NCBI GenBank assembly: GCA_963725425.1
Contig: CAVRYJ010000006.1
Coordinates: forward strand, 558,001-622,000
Source of the DNA: Clostridium_I sp963725425
GTDB taxonomy: Bacteria; Bacillota; Clostridia; Clostridiales; Clostridiaceae
Direction of reading: 5' to 3'
DNA length: 64,000 bases
The notes below the pieces were generated by a model that worked only from the letters and a program-made list of their open reading frames with translations, searched no databases and was not told the origin of the DNA. Positions within the stretch are counted from its first letter, which is position 1. Each line of letters starts with the position of its first letter. Position numbers and translations under genes: made by a program. Positions 45,006 through 52,475 of this stretch are shown piece by piece.

Positions 45006-47000
45006 TTAGAGTGTTAATTTTTCTACTATAATTTCTCCATTTTCATCAAAGAAGGCATGAACCTGCCTACATGGATTTTCAAAAGTGTATTCTCTACTCC
45101 CAATATAAAACACGGTGTTTTGATAAACCTTTTCCGCATAAATATGACCTTTTGGGGCAACAATTATTTTAGTAGAAACCCCACCTGCACTTCCAATTGT
45201 TCCACAGCGTACTTCATTTGTTGCTTTTACAAGTCCACCTCTTGATATACTTGCGGGATTCAAAAATCTCACAAAATCATTAGCAATAATTTTAGAAACA
45301 TACTGTCCTTTACCGTTTATTATTATGCTACCAGAACTTTGAACCGTTGAGTCCTGTATATATCCAATAGTAACACTTACTGGTACCGCTAAGGACCCTC
45401 TTATTTGTGTTATGCTCTCTTGGATTACTAAATTTATATCAGTTAATTCACTTAGGTCTTTTATTTTAAAAGGTCCTAGCCCCAAAAGTTTATCTCTAAG
45501 CATATTTCCAATATTCTTTACATCAATGTCCTCATTGTCCTTGTCTGCTAACACATCACCGCATAGCTTAGATATATTTTTAAACTTGCTTTCAATTAAA
45601 ACTTTTATTATTTCTCCATAAGGAGTATCTTCTCCTAGTAGATTATAGCTTTTCACTTGTTTTACAGCATCTATGAGGCTACTAATATTATCATTTAGGT
45701 CGGAATATATATCCAGTTCTTTAAGTCTTGTTACATCTTCTCCTCCTGCCAAAATAGTAGAATATATAACATTTTGAGCTATTGAAACATCTCCTTTAGA
45801 AACAATTTTAGAATTCTGCATATTTTTAAGCACATTTACATTATGACCTGATTCGATAATCATTCCTTCTTGGATATTCCCATAGATTACTATATCTCCA
45901 CTGAATTTTATGTTTCCGGTTTTAATATCAACATCTGAGTTTATTTCATGAACATCAAACACTGAAAACTTATTACTAGAAACACTAGGCTTTCCACTTT
46001 TAGATGCAACTACAGTGTTTTCATCTTTTAGTTCACAACCATCTCCAACCTTTATATTTATCTTTTTGCCTGCCTTTTTCTTTATAGGCTGTCCAAAAAT
46101 ATTTGTGCCATCAGTACCTACAATTCCTTCTTTTTTAATGGCAACTATACTTCCTTTTTCAACTGATTCCACAAATCCTATACTTTTAAAATCCACAGTT
46201 CCTTTACTATCCTCATCCAATTGTTTTAAATTTTTAGCCTTAAATTTCACATCTAAAGTATCCTCAGAATCATCAACAACTTCTAGCCCCTTGGCAATTA
46301 AAAGGTAGTCAACATCTTTTCCTTCCAAACATCTTGCCAAATTATCCTCTAGTATACCATAAACTATATTATTTTCCTTTAAGGCATCCAAAATTTCATC
46401 CTTAGTGTAAGTAGGCGGATACTCTTCATCTACTTTTTCAGCTCTAAGCGTAATAGCTCTACTCTCAGGAACGTCTTTCAATTTTTTGATTATTTTGCTA
46501 ATATACTTTATTGTGATATAAGCTTCCATATTGGTTGAATTTATTGAAATATCAAGTTTTCTCTGTGCTACTGGTCCTTCTTCCACTATTATCTGTATTT
46601 TATTTTCATTCTTTATGTATGCCTTTGACTTTTTTTCTTCACCATCTACAATTAGTTTAACAAGCGCCGAAGGAATCAAAATTGCCATTTTTCCATCATT
46701 CTCTGGATCTTTCACTATTATTTTACCATTTTCTATCTTTAAAGTCCCATCTTTTTTGCTATATTCCCCTTGATTTTTTGATGTATCATTCTCTTCTAAA
46801 TCTTGTTCCTTGCTAATCTCTACATTTTTCTCATTGTTAGATTCTAAAATCGTTACTAAAATTGTTACTTTCTTTTTAAAAAAGCTCCTTTTTTCTTCAA
46901 TGATTTCATAGTTCAGCTCGTCTTTTTTTATTCCTAAAGCCTTCGATGCTTCTTCAATGCATTCATTGAGAGATGATTTTGTATATTTTATTTCACCCAT
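45006..47000 (-). CDS. fapA: FapA/DUF342 flagellar assembly protein
   Basis: This 664-residue protein belongs to the DUF342 (FapA) family found at the head of clostridial and Bacillus chemotaxis operons. N-terminal ~60 residues (SLNECIEEASKALGIKKDEL, then EEKRSFFKKKVTI) look like a Jag-N-type domain. The middle has the FapA repeat region (FSGDIVIYGNIQEGMIIESG, IVSKGDVSIAQNVIYSTILAG) likely forming a beta-helix, plus coiled coil near 430-480. Biochemical role is poorly known. ATG at 47000 follows GGGGG. First gene of the chemotaxis transcript. Confidence 0.9.
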   Translation of the reverse strand: MGEIKYTKSSLNECIEEASKALGIKKDELNYEIIEEKRSFFKKKVTILVTILESNNEKNVEISKEQDLEENDTSKNQGEYSKKDGTLKIENGKIIVKDPENDGKMAILIPSALVKLIVDGEEKKSKAYIKNENKIQIIVEEGPVAQRKLDISINSTNMEAYITIKYISKIIKKLKDVPESRAITLRAEKVDEEYPPTYTKDEILDALKENNIVYGILEDNLARCLEGKDVDYLLIAKGLEVVDDSEDTLDVKFKAKNLKQLDEDSKGTVDFKSIGFVESVEKGSIVAIKKEGIVGTDGTNIFGQPIKKKAGKKINIKVGDGCELKDENTVVASKSGKPSVSSNKFSVFDVHEINSDVDIKTGNIKFSGDIVIYGNIQEGMIIESGHNVNVLKNMQNSKIVSKGDVSIAQNVIYSTILAGGEDVTRLKELDIYSDLNDNISSLIDAVKQVKSYNLLGEDTPYGEIIKVLIESKFKNISKLCGDVLADKDNEDIDVKNIGNMLRDKLLGLGPFKIKDLSELTDINLVIQESITQIRGSLAVPVSVTIGYIQDSTVQSSGSIIINGKGQYVSKIIANDFVRFLNPASISRGGLVKATNEVRCGTIGSAGGVSTKIIVAPKGHIYAEKVYQNTVFYIGSREYTFENPCRQVHAFFDENGEIIVEKLTL

Positions 47001-47070
47001 CAAAATACCCCCATAAATATAATAATTATCTAAAAAGAACAGGACTATATAATTTGTTATACTATATGAT

Positions 47071-47097
47071 TTATCGTAATTTAACGATGAAACTTTA
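47071..47097 (-). promoter_or_regulatory. Sigma-28-like promoter of fapA/chemotaxis operon
   Basis: On the minus strand TAAA (47097-47094), 15 bases, TACGATAA (47078-47071), about 70 bases before the fapA ATG. Drives fapA through fliY, up to the terminator at 36313-36342. Confidence 0.75.
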
Positions 47098-47182
47098 TTA
47101 AATATTAGATATTTTTTTGTAAACTTAAAAAATTAATTTCATTTCCATGTTATTTTTTTAAATATGGACATAATATATTGTG

Positions 47183-47220
47183 TTTATGTTAGCCTTAGGC
47201 ATCATCTGCCTTAACATAAA
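47183..47220. promoter_or_regulatory. Inverted repeat upstream of ldh
   Basis: TTTATGTTA (47183-47191) pairs with TAACATAAA (47212-47220), with an inner AGGC/GCCT pairing. It lies between the divergent fapA and ldh genes, ending 13 bases before the ldh -35. It could be an operator; it has no T-run to act as a terminator for either gene. It does not match the Rex consensus TTGTTAA-N4-TTAACAA closely. Confidence 0.45.
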
Positions 47221-47233
47221 TCCATAAATTTTA

Positions 47234-47262
47234 TTGATAATTATTATTATTAAATATATAAT
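47234..47262 (+). promoter_or_regulatory. Sigma-A promoter of ldh
   Basis: TTGATA (47234-47239), 17 bases, TATAAT (47257-47262), about 87 bases before the ldh ATG. The same hexamers and spacing occur in front of the first PFOR gene at 58989-59017. Confidence 0.65.
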
Positions 47263-47348
47263 AGTAATAAGCATATATTTAGTATTATATACTATTCATA
47301 TTAACGATACCTATCAAAACACATAATTTATGAATGGAGATGTTTATA

Positions 47349-48290
47349 ATGAGATCAAAAACTAAAATATCAATCATTGGAGCAGGTTTTGTTGGATCAT
47401 CTACTGCTTTTGCACTTATGATTGGAGGCTATGCTGCAGAAATCGTCATAGTAGACATTAACAAGGATAAGGCAGAAGGAGAGGCAATGGACTTAGCACA
47501 TGGTGCTTCCTTTGTAAAACCACTAGAAATAAAAGCAGGTGATTATAAGGATACAATTAATTCAGATATAGTAATTATAACCGCAGGAGCTGCTCAAAAG
47601 CCTGGAGAAACTAGATTGGATTTAATAAATAAAAACTATAAAATAATGGGTTCAATTGTACCTGAAGTAGTAAAATACAGTCCAAATTCAATACTATTAG
47701 TTGTTTCAAATCCTGTGGATATACTAACATTTATTGTTTATAAACTTTCTGGATTTCCTAAAGAAAGAGTTATTGGATCTGGTACAGTACTAGACACCTC
47801 AAGACTTAAATATATTTTAAGTAAACATTTCGATATAGATACAAGAAATATTCATACCTATATTATGGGAGAACATGGTGACTCTGAAATAGCAACATGG
47901 AGCATTACAAGCATTGCAGGTATGGATGTAAATGATTATTGTAAAATTTCTTGCAACAAATGTGAGGGAATAAAAAGTCTCCACATTGAAGATGAAGTAA
48001 AAAATGCAGCTTATGAAATAATAAAGAGGAAGGGTGCCACTTATTATGCAGTAGCACTTGCAATAACACGAATAGTTGAAGCAATCCTTGGTGATGAACA
48101 CTCAATTTTAACTGTTTCTTCATTACTAGACGGGGAATATGGAATAAAAGATATATATCTAGGCGTTCCAAGTATAGTATGTAGTTCTGGCATTAAAAAC
48201 ATTATAGAAGTTCCCCTTTCACAATCAGAACTGTCAGCCCTTAGTTCATCCGCAGACAAATTAAAAGAATCTTTAGCAACAATAAAATAG
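47349..48290 (+). CDS. ldh: L-lactate dehydrogenase
   Basis: The enzyme reduces pyruvate to L-lactate with NADH in the cytoplasm. The 313-residue protein has IGAGFVGSSTAFAL (NAD site), the substrate loop AGAAQKPGETRLDL with Gln typical of LDH rather than the Arg of malate dehydrogenase, VVSNPVDILTFI, and catalytic His in MGEHGDSEIATWS. ATG at 47349 is 9 bases after GGAG; the ORF could begin at 47334 but that ATG overlaps the ribosome site. It is a single-gene unit on the plus strand, divergent from fapA. Confidence 0.95.
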   Translation: MRSKTKISIIGAGFVGSSTAFALMIGGYAAEIVIVDINKDKAEGEAMDLAHGASFVKPLEIKAGDYKDTINSDIVIITAGAAQKPGETRLDLINKNYKIMGSIVPEVVKYSPNSILLVVSNPVDILTFIVYKLSGFPKERVIGSGTVLDTSRLKYILSKHFDIDTRNIHTYIMGEHGDSEIATWSITSIAGMDVNDYCKISCNKCEGIKSLHIEDEVKNAAYEIIKRKGATYYAVALAITRIVEAILGDEHSILTVSSLLDGEYGIKDIYLGVPSIVCSSGIKNIIEVPLSQSELSALSSSADKLKESLATIK

Positions 48291-48296
48291 CATGAC

Positions 48297-48338
48297 ACTG
48301 CCCTCAAGTATGTTTGCATAAATATACTTGAGGGCAGT
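48297..48338 (+). terminator. Hairpin after ldh
   Basis: CTGCCCTCAAGTAT and ATACTTGAGGGCAG form a 14-bp perfect stem 7 bases after the ldh stop. There is no T-run after it, so it may be an mRNA-stabilising hairpin or a weak terminator. The 3' arm abuts the long palindrome that starts at 48336. Confidence 0.65.
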
Positions 48339-48535
48339 ATTGATATGCACGTTCAGAGGCTACTCGCTACATTCTAGAAAGACTAAGGGTCTCTTATTGT
48401 TAAATTACTAAAACTTTTAAACTCGCTGCGCTCAAACTAAAATGTACCCTATAGAGTAGACATGTAAAAAAGCCTACTCTGTAGGATATTTTTATTTGTA
48501 GTATAATAAAAGGTAAAGGGTTAGAGGTGGAGAAA

Positions 48536-48940
48536 ATGAGTACTAAAGATTTCACAGAAAAAGAAATAGAGATGTTATCAAAAAACAAATATGTACGAAA
48601 AGTTAGTGATAGAGTGATAACTTATACTGATGAATTTAAACGTGTTTTTGTACTAGCGATTGAAAGTGGCAAATTTCCAATAGAAATCTTTGAAAACCAT
48701 AATTTTGATATAGATGTTCTTGGAAAGAACCGTATTAATTCTGCTAGTAAAAGATGGCGTGTATTATATAGAGATAAAGGAATATGTGGACTATCTGATT
48801 TAAGAAAAATACGTTCAGGGCGACCCAAAAATAAAAAGCAGACAGTAGAACGTCTTAAGGCAGAAATAAATCTATTGAAAGCAGAAAATGAAATGCTAAA
48901 AAAAATCAATTTGCTAGAAAGAGGGTCGGTAAAAAAATAA
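48536..48940 (+). CDS. IS3 transposase OrfA
   Basis: OrfA supplies the helix-turn-helix and leucine-zipper part of the OrfAB transposase. Visible are TDEFKRVFVLAIESGKFP, GKNRINSASKRWRVLYRD and a C-terminal zipper (VERLKAEINLLKAENEMLKK). ATG at 48536 follows AGAGGTGG. The frame ends TAA at 48938-48940 right after A7 (48931-48937); the heptamer A-AAA-AAA in this frame is a classic -1 slippery site leading into orfB. Confidence 0.88.
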   Translation: MSTKDFTEKEIEMLSKNKYVRKVSDRVITYTDEFKRVFVLAIESGKFPIEIFENHNFDIDVLGKNRINSASKRWRVLYRDKGICGLSDLRKIRSGRPKNKKQTVERLKAEINLLKAENEMLKKINLLERGSVKK

Positions 48941-49856
48941 TATTATTTTCAAGAGAAAAATTTAGTATCATTAATTCAGTAATTCGAAAATATAATTTAA
49001 AAAATATGCTTAGTTACTTATGTAAAATAGCTGGTGTGTCCAAATCAGGCTATTACAACTACTTGTCGTCTAATTCACAGACCGTAAGAAAACAACGTGA
49101 TACTCAGGATGAGGCAGTTAGAGATAATATCCTAAATGCGTATAACTTTAAACACCATAAAAAAGGAGCTAGACAAATAAAAATGACTTTAAAAAATACA
49201 TATGGCATTGTATACAATTTGAAACGCATTAGAAGAATAATGAAAAAATATGGAATTGTGTGTCCTTTTAGAAAAGCTAATCCTTATAGACGAATGATGA
49301 AAGCTAATAAAGAAGATGCTATTTTACCAAATCTACTAAATAGAAATTTCAAGCAAAATATACCCGGTAAAGTGCTGCTCACAGACATAACTTACTTGCT
49401 ATATGGACGTAGCAAGAAGGCATATTTATCAACAATTAAGGATAGCTCTACAAATGAAATATTGGCTTACAATGTATCTGATAGTTTGAAGCTAAAATTA
49501 GCCACAGATACTATCCGCAAATTAAAAAAGAATAGAAAAATTAAATTAACCGAGGATGCATATATTCACTCAGATCAAGGAGTACATTATACAAGTGTGA
49601 TTTTCCAAAACTTAGTTAAAAAATATGGATTAGGGCAGTCCATGTCAAGACGTGGAAACTGTTGGGATAATGCTCCACAGGAATCTTTTTTGGACACTTT
49701 AAAGATGAAGTAGATATAAAATCATGTAAAACTTTGGATAGATTAACAGAAGTAATTAAAGAATATATGACTTATTATAATAAATACAGATGTCAGTGGA
49801 ACTTAGAAAAGATGACTCCTGTTCAATACAGAAATCACCTTCTTAATGCTTCATAG
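48937..49856 (+). CDS. IS3 transposase OrfB, frameshifted
   Basis: OrfB is the DDE catalytic part, made as an OrfAB fusion by -1 slippage. It has ISxx-type N-terminus (VSKSGYYNYLSSN), KVLLTDITYLLYG (first D), AYIHSDQGVHYTS (second D) and RRGNCWDNAPQESFF..FK (E). The frame breaks at 49686-49691 where six T's should be seven. Corrected, it continues to a TAG at 49854-49856 (TVIKEYMTYYNKYRCQWNL-like tail, PVQYRNHLLN). Either an inactive copy or a base-calling error. Confidence 0.85.
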
Positions 49857-50129
49857 CTTTTTTTAATTGTCCTTGACAAAGGGTACACTTTAAACAGTAA
49901 AAGTTTCTTAACGTAATTTAACAAACGGGACCCTAAGTCTTTCTAAAGTGCGCTCGAATAGCTTCTTTCACGTGCATATCAATACTACTTCTCAATGTTT
50001 ATTTATATAGACAAATTTGAACGTATTTTTAACTGATGACCTTTCATGAAACATGTTTTCTGTATAACTTGATAGTCTCCAGTCATTGATTCATCTTGAA
50101 AAGATCTCATTCATTCTTATGTTTAATTA

Positions 50130-50960
50130 TTATTTTTGTATATTATTTTCAATGTATTTCTCGATTTTGTTATTGTATCCTTCTGCTATATCTTGAATTA
50201 CAGCGTTTTTAGATGAGGTGAATTCTAAGTTTCCTACTTTTTTCACAGGTAATACTTTTGGAGATGTACCTGAAATGAATAGTCCATCCATGTTTTCTAT
50301 ATCTTTAAATTTTATGTTTTTTTCAAACAAGTTGTATCCTTTATCTTTTATAATTGATATAATCATTTCTCTTGTTATTCCAGGTAGTACTGCCTCAAGA
50401 GGCGCAGTGTAGACTTCTTTACCTTTTACAATAAAAATATTAGATTTACTACCCTCGGTAATATTTCCATTCCTATCTACTAAAATAGCTTCATATACAT
50501 TGGCTTCCTTTATTTTTTCATCCACAGAGTTCCTAAAACTTACATTCATAACTTTTGCATTAGGAATTTCTCTTTCTCCATGAAAAAAAATTGTATCAAC
50601 TCCATTTTCATATTCAGATTTATCAGGATAATTGTGTTTTAAAAAATATGCATAAAATTTTATTGTATCCTCACAAAAATTAAAAACAATTTTTATATTG
50701 CCACAAGCACAATTATTAACTTGAATTAATTTATATATTTGCTTTTTTATTTTTTCAATGTTGTATGGTAATGATAATTTCATTAATTTTGAGGAATTAA
50801 GAAGCCTTTCCATATGGTTTTCCAAAAATATTGGCACTCCACTGGATACTCTAAAAACTTCATAGAGAGATTTTCCCTTAGACAAAAAATCATCACTAAA
50901 ATTGTCACTGTCTTTAACTTCTTCATTATATAAATAATATTTTCTATAACTTAAATCCAT
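50130..50960 (-). CDS. Class IV aminotransferase
   Basis: This PLP enzyme is of the fold IV class that includes branched-chain aminotransferase, D-amino acid transaminase and aminodeoxychorismate lyase (PabC). 276 residues with LYEVFRVSSGVPIFLENHME near 32-51, AKVMNVSFRN (candidate PLP Lys), EAILVDRNGNITEGSKSNIF near 165-184 and LPGITREMIISI near 199. I cannot separate PabC-like from DAAT/BCAT-like activity; length favours PabC or DAAT. It stands alone upstream of the HAD gene in the same direction. Confidence 0.82.
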   Translation of the reverse strand: MDLSYRKYYLYNEEVKDSDNFSDDFLSKGKSLYEVFRVSSGVPIFLENHMERLLNSSKLMKLSLPYNIEKIKKQIYKLIQVNNCACGNIKIVFNFCEDTIKFYAYFLKHNYPDKSEYENGVDTIFFHGEREIPNAKVMNVSFRNSVDEKIKEANVYEAILVDRNGNITEGSKSNIFIVKGKEVYTAPLEAVLPGITREMIISIIKDKGYNLFEKNIKFKDIENMDGLFISGTSPKVLPVKKVGNLEFTSSKNAVIQDIAEGYNNKIEKYIENNIQK

Positions 50961-51035
50961 TAACTACATCTCCTAATTATTTTAGGCATCTAAAAAAATA
51001 GACAATAATCTGGTTTGCTATTTTTTTAAGATACC

Positions 51036-51676
51036 CTACTTCCAATTCAGAACTTCAATGTTATTATCTTTTTTTCTAGAATTTATAAGATATGGATGAC
51101 CTACAAGATTAAACAGAGGTGAATCAGAAAGTGAATCAGAATACATATAGGAATTTTTAAAATCAACATTTAAATTTTCCTCTTTTAAAACCTGAAGAAG
51201 CCTTTTCACCTTTTCTTCACCTTTATTATTCTCCCCAATAATTTTCCCATTGTAATACCCATTTACAAATTTGAATCTAGTTCCAATAACCTTATCCACT
51301 TCTTTTATATTATAAAGCTCATCTAAATAAAATTCAGCTGATGCAGAAATCAAGTATATTTTATAGCCTTGATTTTTTAGTTTTTTCATTGTGTCTATAG
51401 CATCAGTATAAAATATTTTGCTTAACCGTTTTTCATAAAACTCCTTTACTATTTCCTTTAATTCATCTTCATGTATTTTACCTATAAAAGACAAAAATAC
51501 TCTTTAGCCCTACTTGCACTAATTAATTTTCCAGCATATAGTAATGAAGCGCCAAAACTTTTGGGCATATAAAATATCAATTTAGGTTTTTTTGATATCA
51601 TAAATATAAAAAATTCAAAAAGCGTTTCTCGTTTTGTTATTGTATAGTCCACATCAAATATTGCTAGTTTTTCCAT
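51036..51676 (-). CDS. HAD-IB family phosphatase, frameshifted
   Basis: HAD-superfamily hydrolase of the IB type (phosphoserine phosphatase-like). N-terminal FDVDYTITKRETLFEFF holds the nucleophile and acid Asp pair (D-x-D). Then TMKKLKNQGYKIYLISASAE, GTRFKFVNGYYNGKIIGENN, and YMYSDSLSDSPLF as motif IV. The frame breaks at 51493-51497 where a coding-strand T5 should be T6; the corrected protein has 213 residues. Substrate not evident. Confidence 0.85.
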
Positions 51677-51716
51677 ATATACACCCCTGATATTTCTTTG
51701 CTTTTTAGCAATTCAA

Positions 51717-51749
51717 AGAAGGTCGCTATATGAATTCTAGCGACCTTCT
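51717..51749 (-). terminator. Terminator after DUF1292 gene
   Basis: AGAAGGTCGCTA and TAGCGACCTTCT form a 12-bp perfect stem with a 9-base loop, 16 bases after the stop at 51766. The following bases (TTGAATTGC) are only mildly T-rich on the minus strand. Confidence 0.8.
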
Positions 51750-51765
51750 GAGTTAAAGTTTTACT

Positions 51766-52173
51766 TTACTTTTCTAGTGTTGACTCATAATAAGCAGTAG
51801 CGGCATCAAATTCTTCGTCTTCAGGAACAACAAGTTCTCCCTCTTCACCTTCACCAACTACTTTAAACAAATATACTGAATCATCCTTTGGGTTTTGTAC
51901 TAATGCATATTCTGCATCATTGTACGTAAAACCGTCTATAACTTCACATGAAACTGTATCTCCATGTTCATCTTCTAATTCAACTACAAGTGCTTCATGA
52001 TCGTTACAACCGCAACCACATTTTTCTCCGTCACCATGTGCATGTTCCTCGCCACAACCACATTCTTCACCGTGATTATGTGAGTGTTCTTCATTGCAAC
52101 CGCATTGTTTTTCTTTAGCATTTTCTTCTGCGCAGCCACAACCACATTCTGTTTCTTTTTTATTTTCGCTCAT
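51766..52173 (-). CDS. DUF1292 protein with Cys/His-rich N-terminus
   Basis: The last ~75 residues (LVVELEDEHGDTVSCEVIDG, DAEYALVQNPKDDSVYLFKV, then EFDAATAYYES) are a DUF1292 domain, common in Firmicutes and of unknown role. The first ~60 residues are remarkable: repeated CGCG/CGC units spaced by Glu and with HSHNHG and HAHGDG, about 14 Cys and 7 His. Such a segment should bind several metal ions. 135 residues, very acidic overall. GGAGGTG precedes the ATG. Confidence 0.85.
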   Translation of the reverse strand: MSENKKETECGCGCAEENAKEKQCGCNEEHSHNHGEECGCGEEHAHGDGEKCGCGCNDHEALVVELEDEHGDTVSCEVIDGFTYNDAEYALVQNPKDDSVYLFKVVGEGEEGELVVPEDEEFDAATAYYESTLEK

Positions 52174-52357
52174 ATAATTTTTGCACCTCCATTTATGTTA
52201 TCTTATAATTCTAACCTTAAACTCCAAATATTAAAAGCTTTTTTTAACATTTTTTTATTTTTTTATTTTAATGCTCACAAATCATGTAAACTCATCTACG
52301 TTTTTAGGTAAAATTGTAAAATTATAAGTTTAAATAATCAGGAATCTGAAGTCATGA

Positions 52358-52475
52358 CCACCCGTTAAACGGGTGGCATGCACTAGCCCTATAAGGGCAT
52401 GATACTGGCTGTGTCTCAAGACACGTTGAATAAGTCCGCCAACCGCATAATTTTTACAGACTACCCCTAAAGGGG
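52358..52475 (-). other. Structured non-coding right end of IS200 element
   Basis: Between the tnpA stop and the right end are four hairpins in about 120 bases: 52463-52476 (ACCCCT-AA-AGGGGT), 52411-52424 (GTGTCT-CA-AGACAC), 52386-52398 (GCCCT-ATA-AGGGC) and 52358-52376 (the end hairpin). It is much GC-richer than nearby intergenic DNA. IS605-type elements can encode a guide RNA here for TnpB; without a tnpB this would be an orphan. Its nature as RNA is inference. Confidence 0.5.

Larger units (their letters stand above)
48438..49892 (+). mobile_element. IS3 family insertion sequence
   Basis: Ends TAAAATGTACCCT (48438-48450) and, inverted, TAAAGTGTACCCT (49892-49880) are imperfect terminal repeats that continue with further matches (GACA). 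AAC is present immediately outside both ends (48435-48437 and 49893-49895), a 3-bp target duplication of the size IS3 elements make. Inside are orfA, a slippery heptamer and orfB. Target is the centre of the long palindrome. Confidence 0.85.
48336..49986. repeat. Long imperfect palindrome interrupted by IS3
   Basis: AGTATTGATATGCACGT at 48336-48352 is repeated inverted at 49970-49986. The arms continue for about 90 bases with matches such as TAGAAAGACT-AGGGTC, TTGTTAAATTAC and AAACTTTTA. The two arms flank the IS3 element; without it they would form a palindrome of about 195 bases with ACTCGCTGCGCTCAAAC at its centre. This looks like a MITE or similar non-autonomous palindrome. Confidence 0.7.

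Noticed and set aside
47183..47220. Rex operator upstream of ldh
   Set aside because: The inverted repeat TTTATGTTA/TAACATAAA has a 20-base centre and does not fit TTGTTAA-N4-TTAACAA.
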